From assembly GCA_024364735.1 (NCBI GenBank), contig JAGFNQ010008723.1:18896-82895 (forward strand): DNA of 64,000 nucleotides, given 5' to 3'. Under the pieces are notes generated by a model, which made no database searches, was not told the origin of the DNA, and was given only the letters and a program-made list of their open reading frames with translations. A program made the position numbers and the translations under genes. This document shows, piece after piece, positions 53,853 to 64,000 of the stretch. This DNA is from Boesenbergia rotunda. Lineage: Eukaryota; Streptophyta; Magnoliopsida; Zingiberales; Zingiberaceae. Position 1 is the first letter of the stretch. Each line of letters starts with the position of its first letter.

Positions 53853-55470
53853 GGTATCAAGCACAAAAAAGGATGAAGTGAATTAATGTTATAGTTAAGT
53901 AAGCCCTTTTTATGAAGAGATGTTTCAACTTCCGCTTAAGTTGCGTTAAGACCCCCTTTAGGTTTTTGGGAGGCCGCGCGAACAGGAGTTTGGGAGGCTG
54001 CGAAAACAGGGAGAAAAGAAGAGTTTTCTTCCTTCTTCTTCTTCCTCTTGAGTGGAGAACCTAGGGCTTCTTCCCTAGGGCCAAGGAGTGAAGTTTTCTA
54101 GCAAGGAAGAGAAAAGGAGTCGTACGCTAGGATTTTTTATATACTTAGTGAGTTTTCTTCAAGAAAAGGGTAAGTAAATCACTCACCTGCAATAGAAGTA
54201 GTTTCGTATGTAGATCCTCATTGTAGAACCGTGATTTTGTGATCTAAGTGCATGCTTTGAGAATATTGTTTTATTGTGTGATTTAAGTTTCTAAAGAATA
54301 CATGTTTTTATCATAGAACTTGAATTTGAGTAGGTTTTGTATGTGTGATCTAAGCATGATAAGACCAAGTTCTTGATAAGTCCCAAAAATGAGTTTTGGG
54401 TTAAGGGCACGCAAGGTGCTCGATGAAAGTTCCAAGTAAGAAAGGTAAAGTTTTGTAGTGCAAAAATTTATGCAAAAAGAAAGATAGCTTGATAAGTATA
54501 AACATTATGAGTAAGAAAGTATTTTACTTTTGTAAAGTGACATGTACCGGGCAAATGAGAGGCCCACAGAAAGTTAGAAAGAAGCTCTAATAGGGTGTGG
54601 TAGTTAGCTACCCCGAAACCTATTAGGGAAGCGCGCATTGGTACATTGATACCAGGTACAGTGTCAAGGCTTGAGAAAGTTGATTATTATTTTGAAGTAT
54701 ATGAGTATATGTAAGTGTTTCAATTTTCTTAAGTGCATGTTTTCGTTATGTATGTTAACATGGTTATGTTACAAGCGTCTTAAAGAGCAAGAGCAAAGAA
54801 GTTAGTGTTTTAAAGTATGGAAAGGTATAAGTATCAAGTTTCAAAAGAAATCATGAGCATGTTAAGTTTGCAAGTGTTTTGATGCAAGTAAATGTTTTCA
54901 AGCATGATTGAGCATGATAAGTGTATGAAAGTTCCCATGTGCAAATATTTCCAAGTACATGTATTTTGAAGCAAGCATTCTTTGAAAAGAGCATGTTTAT
55001 CATTGATCGCATGGATTTGTGAGTTAGGATTTACTTACTAAGCAAATCGCTTATTAGTTGCATTTCCTTCTATTGCAGATAAAGGTAAAGAAAAAGCATA
55101 AGCTAAGGAGGCGAACGGGACTTGCATTGATGTTCAGTGGCGGCGGAACTGTGGAAGAGATCTTTGGGTTAAGTCTTATAGAACCTTGTGGTTGTGTTTT
55201 GGATTGGTAAAACGTAAGGATTTTGTTTAAACTTTGCATAGAGACAAAGTTGAGTACAAACTCTAGTATAGATTTCGTATGCTTTGATAGTTTCTTAAAT
55301 TTCGCAAAAGATCCTAATTGCAAGTTAATGGGTTGTTTTGGGTTGCTAAGATGCTTATAAAACTAGTATAGAGTATAGATTTGGAGTTATTTCTTTATAT
55401 GCATTGGAAGTGTGTGAATGGTGGACCTTTGAAAAGGGCTCCCAGATCTGTAAATGCAGGTTTCAGGCGT

Positions 55471-55691
55471 GCCAGTCGACTGGTTCAGATACCAGTCGAC
55501 TGCCCTATCGAACCGATCCTTTCTGATCGATGCACCAGGCGACTGCCCTGAAGCCAATCGACTGGTGCCGCGAACAGAACCTACTGTTCGATGCACTAGG
55601 CGACTGCCAAGAGGCCAGTCGACTAGTGCCGCGCCCCGAGAGCTTTGTGGCTGACACCAGTCGACTGGCCTTCTAGCAGTCGACTGGTGCC
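55471..55691 (+). repeat. CAGTCGACTG palindrome cluster in G2b
   Basis: CCAGTCGACTGG and partly changed copies (CCAATCGACTGG, CCAGGCGACTGC, CCAGTCGACTAG) about seven times. Same motif as in the LTR of copia element D. Confidence 0.85.
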
Positions 55692-55819
55692 GTTGGAAAA
55701 AAAAAATCAGAGCAAGTTAAGGGAAGTCAAGTAGTTGTAACCTAAGGCTATGGATAAGGTAAAGTTAAGGTTAAGTGAAAGTGACGTCCGCCTTAAGGAA
55801 GAGAAGTCGGGTTGTCACA

Positions 55820-56775
55820 ACAGAGAAGTGCAGAAATGAAGTAAACAAAAACAACTAGAACAAACAAACAAGATCGCTAACAAGGAGGGTTTACAAGGTT
55901 CAGGGATAACCTGCCCTACTCCTTGGCGTGCCCTTAAGGTGGGCGATCCTTGATCGTCGGTAGATCAAGCCCCGGTTAACACCGGATAGAAAGCAACCTC
56001 CTTCTCAGTGGAGTAACCTCTCCACAGAGTTTTAATCAAAGATATAGGTTCAAGCACAATGAAACACAAGAAAGATCTTACTTAGCACTTAGCAAAGACA
56101 AGAACACAGCAAGCTTCCTCCTAAGCTCCACCCAGCGACGATCTCACGCAAGAACCCTTTCTCCGTGTCTTCTCGCTGTTGGACTCGAAGCCTCTTGTTC
56201 CTTCCTCCAAATGCTCAAGTAGGGAATGGTTGCTTCTCAGATTTCAGTTGCTTGCACAAGATGACACTTCAGAACACACAAGCAAGTTGTGGAGAACACA
56301 AAATCGCAGCAAGACTCAAGCCAAGGATCATTTTCGCGAACTCTACTTCAACGAAGCCTTCTTGCGCCCTTTTGTTTCTCCACCAAGCATCAGGTGACAC
56401 CATCTCCCTGCAGCCTCCAGCTGCTCACCTGCCAACGCCAGCTACCACTGAACTCTCCCTGGACTCCCGGAGCTTCCCTCAGCCAAGCTCTAGTCACAGC
56501 TCCAGTCTGCAGCTCGGCCGTTGCAACCTGAGATGGAAAAACAGACAAACCTGCACCAAGGAAAGGACTTCATTGACTCTCCTTGAGTGTTTGAATCCTC
56601 CCCTGTCACCTGCAGCTTAATCAGAGTGTTAGAACAGCATATCACTCAGTAAATCAAGTATCAGATGTTAAGCGCAGAGAATCGGATACGGTCAGACGCG
56701 ATCAAAGCGTCTGACAGTGCAATTTGAATTAAAATGATCGGTCACCGGAACGATCCATAGCTTGTGGGTCGGTCA
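55820..56775 (-). repeat. 5' LTR of E, second piece
   Basis: Resumes with the ACAGA duplication and follows 48210-49160 of the other LTR closely. Ends in GGTCA, where H entered; GGTCA should recur after H outside the window. Confidence 0.9.
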
Positions 56776-59014
56776 TGTAACGCCCGAAAATTCTCGAAAC
56801 TAATTTTAGAAATATCTTAGAATTTATTCCAAATTTATGGATATTTTTATAGAATTTTTCCATAAACGAAAGTGGCAAAAAGGGTTATAAACAAAAAATC
56901 GCATAAGAGGGAATCGATCCCTTCACCTACGCTGTGAGAGGAGAATGGGCGAACCAGCTGGGCTGGTTCGTTTTTGTTGAAATAGATTAAGCGAAACAAT
57001 AGATAAGGTGTAATTAGGTAAATTCGCCCCCATAAGTATAAAAGAGGGAGTTACGAGTTTTAGGTTAATTTTCTCCCAACCTAGCGGCGCCGACGACCTC
57101 CCTCACGCACGCGACCTCTCCTCTTCCTCTCTTGCGTTTTCTTCATCTTCTCCTCTTCTTTTGCCGCCCAAGACAAAGGGGAACAAAGGGAAGGTCTCAA
57201 GAGGCCCTATTCTCTACGAGAATTCTCGTAGACGCGAGGAGAACACCAAGGAGCAAGAAGAACGTCGAAATTCGACGTTTCCTCGGGAATTTCAGATTTT
57301 ATTCGTAAGGAAAACCTAGCGCAGGATGTAAGTACTGCTCACCTGCAGTAAGAGGCGGTTTTCCGCAAGAATTTTCCCTTCAAAGTTTTAAAAGAGATAT
57401 TTACTTTTAGTTTAAGATTTCGCATGTGATCTTAGTTCATTATATGCTTATATATATTTGATAGAGTACCCTATGTGAGTGTAGGGTCTAAGAAATCTAT
57501 AAGAAAAGAAAAGAAAGATAAAGAAAAAGAAAAGAGAAGGCCAAGGCCTTACGAAATCCCCAAAAGTCAAGACTTAGGGATTTGGGCACACAATGTGTTC
57601 GATAAAATGCCAAGGCATTTAAAGATAAGAAAGAAAAGAGAGAAAAGCTATTTTATTTTCTAAGGCCAGTACCCGGCGTCCAAGGGCGTCGTTAAAGAAA
57701 TCCAGGTGTCCAATTCCAAGGTCTTGGCCCTGGTAGACCAAGGTCTGCTCTATTAGGATTGGTGGCTCGCTACCCCAACCTTTTAGGGAACGCGCACAAG
57801 ATGGTACTTACGTCTTAAGTGGATCCAAGTGAGTTATTATTTTCAAGTATATGCTTTAGCAAAGTTTTCCTAAAGTTTAAGGAAGTTTTCTAAAAGTTAA
57901 AGAAAGATTTAAAGTTAAAGAATTGCTAAAGTTTCACGTTAAGCCAAGAAAAAGTGAGTTAAGACTTATTAATGCTTGAGTATGCATGTTTTGAGTTATA
58001 CATGTTTTAGTGTTTCTTTTAAGCATAAAAGTATCTCATGTGTTTTCACATTGTTTAAAAAGCATGCTTGCACATTTCGAGATTTTGTGAGCTAGATAGT
58101 ACTTGCTAAGCTTTATGCTTATTAGTTGCATTTCCTCCTACTGCAGGTAAAGGTAAGGGCAAGCAATTCTGAAGGAAGGCGACAAGGCGGTGCTGGGTGA
58201 TGTGTGTGTGGTGGCTGACCTTGGAGAGGTCCTTGGGACGAGACAGTTTAGCTTATTTGAAATGCAATGTTTAAGGTTTCCAAATTCCAAGTTAATGTGT
58301 TATGGAGTTTATTAAACATGTATGCTTCGGATAGTTTTACATGCTCAATTTTGTAGAATGAAGATTCCATGTCATTTCAATTAGTACGCATACTTTTGTG
58401 AATGCACTAGATGAGCAAGGGCATGAGTAGTTTAGCATGTTGATACATTGAATTTTAGACTTATTCTTGAGCTTATTATTCCCTTTTGGACTAAGTCCTA
58501 ATTGTGCTTAAAATGCTTGTAAATTCGGTAGAAAAGTAAGATTTACATTCTATGAAGTTCTAGAAATGTTATAGAATGTATTTTGCATGTCTAAAAACCA
58601 CGAGTAAAGATTCCATGTCATTCTATTTAGTGTATATATCCTTATGACTGCATTGGATGGGTATGAGCGTGAGTAGTTTTGAATATCGATACTTTGATGG
58701 AGCTATTTGATGCATGTGCCAAGATGTTGTTAGTCTCCTTTTGAATTAAGTTTTATTGCTTTAAATATGCTTAGAAAAGTTGCATTCATATTCCATAATG
58801 CTTTAGTAATGTTATAGAACCTTGTGTGATGAGTTTAAATGGTTAGAATTGCTAGTAATGTGCCATTGTATCATGCATGACTATTAAAGTTAGAATCTCA
58901 TTCTTAGATAGATTAAATACAAAAAAAAGAAAGTTCCGCATTTTTAGTCGTGCATTAGAGTCAAGAAGTAGACAAGTAACGGTCCGTCTAAAGTAGAGAA
59001 GGCGGGTCGCTACA
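56776..59014 (+). repeat. 5' LTR of element H
   Basis: TGTAACGCCCG to GGTCGCTACA, 2239 bp. TATAAAA at 57037-57043. Shares with G1 and G2 a GGTGGCTCGCTACC-like island (57770), and TACTGCAGGTAAAGGTAAG (58139). Confidence 0.92.
56899..56972 (-). ncRNA. Antisense tRNA-like module in H LTR
   Basis: Minus strand: CCAGCCCAGCTGGTTCG (A-box-like) and GTGAAGGGATCGATTCCCTC, with T-arm-like stem GAAGGG/CCCTC around ATCGATT (one base from a B box). TTTTTT follows immediately. Plus-strand 56952-56970 is also a perfect inverted repeat (GAACCAGC/GCTGGTTC). Confidence 0.58.
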
Positions 59015-59016
59015 GT

Positions 59017-59028
59017 TGGTATCAGAGC
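59017..59028 (+). other. Primer-binding site of H
   Basis: TGGTATCAGAGC two bases after the LTR. Confidence 0.88.
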
Positions 59029-59310
59029 AGTTCCCATTCTCCAGCATCACACACACATTAGCATCAACCTTGCCGTCTTCAAGTAAGAAAGCTTTAAGTT
59101 TCAGTTTTTCTATTGCTCCTTTATTTAATTGCAGTATAGGGAAATGCTTAAGTACTTACTCATATGTGCATAGAACAAGGAAGCATGTTTAATACCTTAG
59201 TATCGTGGAATCATGTTTAATCCCTAGAATGGATATTAGGTTACTAAGTAAGAAGACAAGTTTATACCTAGAGGTGTAGTAGTGATTCTTGTTCCCTTAT
59301 GCATTATTAG

Positions 59311-60780
59311 ATGGCAAGAAGAGGCCGAGCTCCTAATGCAAGGAACGGAACTCCAGTTCAAGATAACAATGAGCCTGGCACAGAACAACCAAACCTGATG
59401 GCAGTCATTGCTCAAATGCAAGCCCAGATTTCAGAGCAATAGAAGACCATCGCCACACTGATGGCAAATCAGCACCCAGTGCCCCCTACACCGCCCACAG
59501 CAGGAGTGGAAACTCCAGTGGTGGCTGAAGTTCCACCAGTCACACAGGAGACCCCTGCCGTGAACCGAAGACAAGAAGCATACCTCGTCCAGTGGCAGAG
59601 GCTGAAACCTGAAAGCTTCTCAGGCACGACTGAGCCCTGGGATGCCCAGGCTTGGTTCAAGACTTTAGAGAGCACAATGGAGCTTCTTGACTGGCCAGAA
59701 GTCGAGAAGGTCAAATGTGCCTCCTTCTGCCTAACTGGAGATGCTCGTATGTGGTGGGAGCGGGTCAAGAGTAAGAGGATAGTCAACCAGATGAGCTGGA
59801 CAGATTTCGAGCAAGAGTTCTATGAGGAGTTCTTCCACATGCGGGTTACCAACAAGCACTAGGAGGACTTCATGGAGTTCAGACAAGGTAACCTACCAGT
59901 GGGAGAAGCAGTCGCGAAGTTCAACAGACTAGCTCGCCTCTGCCCAGAGCTAGTCAGCACAGAGAAGGAGCGAGTCAGACTGATGCTCCGCATGCTGAAC
60001 CCTGAAATAGCACTCAACGTGAACAGCGGGACGCACCGACCCCAGACCAGCGAGGAGTTGGTCAGTAGTGCTCTAATCTCAGAGCACTATCTGAATAGCA
60101 TCAAGGCATAACAAACACAGCAGAAGCCAGTCCTGATTGAGAACAAGACAACAGGAGGCCAGAAGCCTCAGCCAAATAACCAGAACTGGAAGAACAAGAA
60201 CCACAAAAGGAAGCAGTGGCCTGGCAGCCAAAAAGGAAACCCAGAGAACAAGCAAGCTAGGTATCCACCTTGTCCTAAGTGTGGGAGGACCCATCCAGGA
60301 GCATGCCTTTTGGGTGTAACTGGATGCTACTCATGTGGACAAGAGGGACACAGATCCAAAGACTGCCCAAACAAGTTTAAGGTACTTCCTCAGCAGTCCG
60401 TACAGTATGGAGGCAAGCCTCAGTTACACTACATGCCTACTATACTGGAGGGACCTCAGATCAGTCAGGGAGGGTTGGAAGCAGCACCAGTTTCAACCAA
60501 TGCCAGAGTCTTTTCCCTCACGAAGGAAGAAGCTGCCAGCGCCTCCACGGTCGTAACAGGTCAAATAGTTATTTTTCAGCATTTAGCTACTACACTGTTT
60601 GACACTGGGGCGACCCATTCTTTCATATCAGTACCTTTTGCTAGTAAGTTACAGGTGCCTGCAGAGAGTTGGGAGTCCAGATTCCTGACAACTCTCCCTT
60701 CAGGGGAGATCATGGAATCCACCCAGCGCTCCGGGCTGTGTCAATCAAGATTTCAGACCGAGAGCTATATGTCGATCTAA
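59311..60780 (+). pseudogene. gag-protease of gypsy element H (three stops)
   Basis: One frame from ATG 59311 (MARRGRAPNARNG) to 60780. Stops: TAG 59440-59442, TAG 59860-59862, TAA 60109-60111, each one C-to-T change from a Gln codon. Retrotransposon gag core about 59620-60100 (WDAQAWFKTLE, MWWERVK, EFYEEFF), basic segment, CCHC zinc knuckle CYSCGQEGHRSKDC (60328-60369) and protease LFDTGATHSFIS (about 60598). The frame then shifts to that of the polymerase near 60715-60730. Gag builds particles and protease matures them; this copy cannot make the full protein. Confidence 0.88.
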
Positions 60781-63122
60781 TAGTCCTTGCGATGCAAGAC
60801 TTCGACGTCATACTGGGCATGGATTTCCTCAGTAAGTACAGCGCTTCAGTGGACTGTCGCCGGAGGAAGGTGGTTTTCAGTCCAGAAGGAGAACCACCGT
60901 TCGAATTTCAAGGAGCCCCAAGGAGGAAGACTCAGAAATTCCTCTCAGCCTTGGCAGCCCACCAGATGCTAGAACAAGGGTGTGCTGGTTTTCTTGCACG
61001 CATAGTGGACATAGAAGCAAAGGAAGAGCGCAAGCAGGAGGATGTACGGGTAGTCTGTGAGTATCCAGAAGTATTCCCAGAAGAACTACCTGGACTACCT
61101 CCCAACAGAGAAGTGGAATTCGAGATCGAGCTAGTACTAGGTACCGGTCCGGTCTCGAAGGCCCCATATCGTATGTCTCCAGCAGAGTTGAAGGAATTAC
61201 AAGAGCAACTCCAGGAGCTACTAGACAAGGGCTTCATTCGCCCGAGTCATTCACCCTGGGGAGCTCCTGTACTTTTCGTCAAGAAGAAGGATGGGTCTAT
61301 GCGTCTGTGCATAGACTACAGAGCTCTGAACAAGGTAACCATCAAGAACAAGTACCCCCTTCCTAGAATAGATGATTTATTTGATCAACTCAAAGGGGCT
61401 ACAGTGTTCTCGAAGATAGATCTGCGTTCTGGGTATCATCAGCTAAAGGTTAAAGAAAGTGACATCCCCAGGACGGCCTTCAGGACAAGATACGGCCACT
61501 ACGAATTTGTAGTGATGCCTTTTGGAGTAACCAATGCTCCAGCAGTCTTCATGGAGCTGATGAACCACATCTTCAGGGAGTATCTCGATAAATTCGTCAT
61601 TGTATTTATTGATGATATTCTCATATACTCACAGACTCCAGAGGACCATGCTACACACTTGAGGATAGTGCTGCAGATCCTTCAGCAGGAGAAGCTCTAT
61701 GCAAAATTCTCAAAGTGTGAGTTTTGGCTAGATCATGTGACCTTCCTAGGTCACATTGTATCCAAAGAAGGCATTCAAGTTGATCCAGCCAAGATAGAAG
61801 CAGTCAGCAACTGGTGTAGACCCAAGAATGCCAGTGAAATCAGAAGCTTCTTAGGCCTGGCAGGATATTACAGAAAATTTGTGGAGGACTTTTCCAGAAT
61901 AGCCTCTCCTCTCACAGTCCTGACCAGAAAGAATCAGAAGTTTGAGTGGTCAGATAAATGCGAGCACAGCTTCCTAGAACTGAAGAAAAGATTGACTAGT
62001 GCTCCCATCCTGACTGTTCCAGAGAGTGACAAGGCCTTTGACATCTACAGTGATGCATCCAAGATGGGCCTTGGAGCTGTCCTCATGCAAGACGGTAAAG
62101 TAATAGCATATGCCTCCAGACAGCTCAAGGACTATGAGAAGAATTACCCTACTCATGACCTTGAGCTAGCAGCTGTGGTTTTTGCACTGAAGCTCTGGAG
62201 ACACTACCTGTATGGAGTGCAGTGCAGAATCTTCACAGACCATCAGAGTTTGAAGTACTTCTTCACTCAGAAGGATCTGAATATGAGGCAGCGCAGGTGG
62301 CTAGAGTTGGTCAAAGATTATGACTGTGAAATCCTCTACCACCCAGGTAAAGCTAATAAAGTGGCAGATGCACTGAGCAGAAAATCCTGTGCAGCACTGA
62401 TGTCCCTATCATCACTGTCTCTACCACTTCAGAAAGAAATAAAGGATTTTGGAGTCGAGGTAATAATTGGGCAACTTTCTGCATTGACTCTAGAGTCAAC
62501 CCTGCTTGTGGATATACAAAGAAAGCAAAGTCAAGACCCAGGGATCCAGAAGATCAAGCAGGAGATCCAAGAGGCAGAAAATTCAGAGTTTCGAGTATCA
62601 GATAGTGGCATCCTCTACCTTGGAGACCGCCTTTGCGTCCCCAATGATGAGGAACTAAGAAAGAATATTTTAGAAGAAGCCCACAGTACCCCGTACTCTA
62701 TGCATCCTGGTTCTACCAAGATGTACCAAGATTTAAAGCAAAGGTTCTGGTGGTCTGGACTCAAGCGAGACGTGGCCAGATATATCAGTACCTGCTTGAC
62801 CTGCCAGAGAGTCAAAGCAGAGCACCAGAGACCAGGTGGAGTTCTGCAGCCTATTCAGATTCCAGAATGGAAATGGGAAGATATTTCCATGGATTTCATA
62901 GTGGGACTACCCAGAACAACGAATGGATATGATGCAATCTGGGTAATAGTAGACAGATTGACTAAGTCTGCCCACTTCCTAGCCATCAGGATCTCCTATT
63001 CCATGGAACAACTAGCTCAGTTATACCTCAAGGAGATCGTCAGACTACATGGAGTCCCTAAGACTATCATTTCAGATAGGGACAGTAGGTTCACTTCGCA
63101 CTTCTGGAGTGCGTACAGATAG
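60669..63122 (+). CDS. Reverse transcriptase / RNase H / integrase (N-terminal two thirds) of H
   Basis: Open for 817 codons; the true start would be upstream in the gag frame, so the first Met is arbitrary. End of protease (ILGMDFLSKY, residue about 50), RT with GAPVLFVKKKDGSMRLCIDY, IDLRSGYHQ and catalytic FIDD (about 314), RNase H (DIYSDASKMGLGAVL about 457; LELAAVVFALK), integrase zinc region (HSTPYSMHPGSTKM..CLTC about 670-715) and the first two catalytic Asp (SMDFIVGLP about 741; ISDRDSRF about 801). A one-base loss near 63112 shifts the frame and ends this ORF before the catalytic Glu. RT and RNase H look undamaged. Confidence 0.93.
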   Translation: MGVQIPDNSPFRGDHGIHPALRAVSIKISDRELYVDLIVLAMQDFDVILGMDFLSKYSASVDCRRRKVVFSPEGEPPFEFQGAPRRKTQKFLSALAAHQMLEQGCAGFLARIVDIEAKEERKQEDVRVVCEYPEVFPEELPGLPPNREVEFEIELVLGTGPVSKAPYRMSPAELKELQEQLQELLDKGFIRPSHSPWGAPVLFVKKKDGSMRLCIDYRALNKVTIKNKYPLPRIDDLFDQLKGATVFSKIDLRSGYHQLKVKESDIPRTAFRTRYGHYEFVVMPFGVTNAPAVFMELMNHIFREYLDKFVIVFIDDILIYSQTPEDHATHLRIVLQILQQEKLYAKFSKCEFWLDHVTFLGHIVSKEGIQVDPAKIEAVSNWCRPKNASEIRSFLGLAGYYRKFVEDFSRIASPLTVLTRKNQKFEWSDKCEHSFLELKKRLTSAPILTVPESDKAFDIYSDASKMGLGAVLMQDGKVIAYASRQLKDYEKNYPTHDLELAAVVFALKLWRHYLYGVQCRIFTDHQSLKYFFTQKDLNMRQRRWLELVKDYDCEILYHPGKANKVADALSRKSCAALMSLSSLSLPLQKEIKDFGVEVIIGQLSALTLESTLLVDIQRKQSQDPGIQKIKQEIQEAENSEFRVSDSGILYLGDRLCVPNDEELRKNILEEAHSTPYSMHPGSTKMYQDLKQRFWWSGLKRDVARYISTCLTCQRVKAEHQRPGGVLQPIQIPEWKWEDISMDFIVGLPRTTNGYDAIWVIVDRLTKSAHFLAIRISYSMEQLAQLYLKEIVRLHGVPKTIISDRDSRFTSHFWSAYR

Positions 63123-63949
63123 CTCTAGGCACCAAACTGAAGTTTAGCACAGCTTTCCATCCTCAGACAGATGGTCAGACAGAGAGAGTTAATCAAGTAC
63201 TAGAAGATATGCTCAGAGCTTGTGCTTTAGATTTCAAGGGCAGTTGGTGCAGATATTTGTGCTTAGCGGAATTTGCTTACAACAATAGTTATCAGGCCAC
63301 TATCGGCATGGCACCCTATGAGGCTTTATATGGACGGAGGTGTAGATCTCCTATCTGCTGGTACGAGGGTGGTGAGAGGCAAGAGTTAGGCTTACAGACA
63401 GATCTTATAGATGATACCACCGTAGCCATACAGCAGATCCGCCAGAGAATAGAAACAGCTCAAAGCCGCCAGAAGAGCTATGCTGATACACGGCGCAGAC
63501 CATTAGAATTTGAAGTTGGGGATACAGTGTTCCTCAAAGTGGCTCCCATGAAGGGAGTAATGCGTTTTGGGAAGAAGGGCAAGCTAAGTCCCAGATATGT
63601 AGGACCATACCCCATCACTAGAAGAGTAGGCAAAAGTAGCTTATGAGTTGGAGCTACCTCAGGAGATGTCAGCTATCCAAACGTATTTCATGTTTCTATG
63701 CTGAAGAAGCATATCCAGATGCACCCAGGTGATAGAGCCACAGACGTACAAGTTCGCGAAGATCTCAGTTATGATAGTCGGCCTATTCAGATAATAGACC
63801 GAGCAGTTAAGAAATTGCGAAACAAGGAGGTACCATTAGTGAAAGTCATATGGTAAAATCACAGAGTAGAAGAGGCAACATGGAACCAGAGGACAGCATG
63901 AGCAGAAATACCCAGAGTTGTTTTAAGTTCGAGGACGAACTTTTTATAA
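63123..63949 (+). pseudogene. C-terminal integrase and chromodomain-like tail of H
   Basis: After the shift, HPQTDGQTERVNQ gives the catalytic Glu and GVQ-type end, in the frame open at 63209-63646 (LAEFAYNNSYQATIGMAPYEALYGRRC; KLSPRYVGPYPI). It is disturbed again near 63630-63690, then FHVSMLKKH and a degenerate chromodomain-like segment (PLVKVIW, TAA, VEEATW) follow, with further stops near 63853 and 63898. Decayed. Confidence 0.85.
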
Positions 63950-64000
63950 GGTATGGGGGATTGTAACGCCCGAAAATTCTCGAAACTAATTTTAGAAATA
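63950..64000 (+). repeat. Polypurine tract and start of the 3' LTR of H
   Basis: GGTATGGGGGAT (63950-63961), then TGTAACGCCCG from 63962, identical over the 39 visible bases to 56776-56814. Confidence 0.88.

Larger units (their letters stand above)
53686..55819 (+). mobile_element. Solo LTR of a Tekay-like gypsy element (G2b)
   Basis: TGTAACACCC to TTGTCACA, 2134 bp, flanked by ACAGA (53681-53685, 55820-55824). The uninterrupted copy at 48092 shows the empty site. No primer site or coding. Related to 45857-47311. Confidence 0.9.
48092..56775 (-). mobile_element. Element E: gag-only (TR-GAG-like) copia element, minus strand
   Basis: 3' LTR at 48092-50258, internal region to 53565 and 5' LTR from 53566, whose remainder is interrupted by a solo LTR (53686-55819) and then by gypsy element H at 56776. 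The rest is beyond the window. The internal region codes only an intact gag. AGTAG (48087-48091) would be the left target duplication; the right one is not visible. Confidence 0.88.
56776..64000 (+). mobile_element. Element H: Ty3/gypsy, Tekay/Del-like chromovirus, 3' LTR cut by window end
   Basis: LTR 56776-59014, primer site, gag-protease, RT-RNase H-integrase, then the first 39 bp of the 3' LTR (63962-64000), identical to the 5' LTR start. The integrase lies after RT, the gypsy order. The C-terminal text VEEATW resembles the degenerate chromodomain end of Tekay elements. Coding is broken by several stops and frameshifts. Confidence 0.92.

Noticed and set aside
60700..60740. Programmed gag-pol frameshift in H
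   Set aside because: The shift falls inside the protease domain, whereas a programmed site would lie between domains.

Overview
This window is plant nuclear repeat DNA. It has no rRNA, no tRNA that looks functional and no host gene that I can support. All of it except a few short linkers is LTR retrotransposon sequence, nested several levels deep. Evidence for a plant: primer-binding sites matching the 3' end of initiator tRNA-Met (TGGTATCAGAGC), Ty1/copia elements with Sirevirus-type features (long gag with UBN2-like core and zinc knuckle, many GGGGGAG tracts upstream of the 3' LTR, palindrome-rich LTRs), Ty3/gypsy LTRs that begin TGTAAC and look like the Tekay/Del chromovirus lineage, and one Tourist-like MITE. 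A large monocot genome is plausible, but nothing here proves it.

Layout. 1-4179: 3' part of a family-A copia element (X), ending in its 3' LTR. 4180-5362 and 16886-17088: the two halves of an LTR of a second element (B), split by insertion of element A (5363-16885, target duplication GTACT). The 3' LTR of A itself carries a solo gypsy LTR (12554-15798, duplication CCAGG). 17089-23236: rest of B, with a broken zinc-knuckle/acidic ORF, a MITE, a 349-bp tandem duplication and the 3' LTR. 23237-25342 and 44354-45856: a minus-strand relative of B (B'), opened by element C (25343-37020, duplication ATAGT) and element D (37026-44353). C holds a gag with one nonsense codon and an extra ORF behind its own LTR-like promoter, and this ORF is split by another solo gypsy LTR (30771-34284, duplication GCTAT). 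D is the only copia copy with reverse transcriptase. 45857-47311 is a gypsy LTR interrupted by a copia LTR (47312-48091), which is interrupted by the minus-strand gag-only element E (48092 onward). The right LTR of E was hit by a solo gypsy LTR (53686-55819, duplication ACAGA) and by a gypsy element H (56776 to beyond 64000).

How the parts relate. X, A, B, B', C and E carry no polymerase; A, C and E fit the class of gag-only terminal-repeat elements (TR-GAG type). They would depend on a Sirevirus-like partner such as D for reverse transcriptase and integrase, and D is itself damaged in gag, protease-integrase linkage and integrase. What the non-autonomous copies keep best is structured non-coding DNA: arrays of short hairpins in U3 whose stems covary, palindrome arrays, a hairpin with C-rich loop at the LTR end, leader hairpins, a conserved block after gag and a row of hairpin/GGGGGAG modules.

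The observations I would check first are (1) an antisense tRNA-like module (A-box-like, B-box-like and T-run) at the same place in all five Tekay-type LTRs, (2) covarying hairpin arrays in the copia LTRs, (3) the conserved block after gag, and (4) the internal promoter plus extra ORF in C. All calls come from reading the sequence by eye; no search or folding was run.
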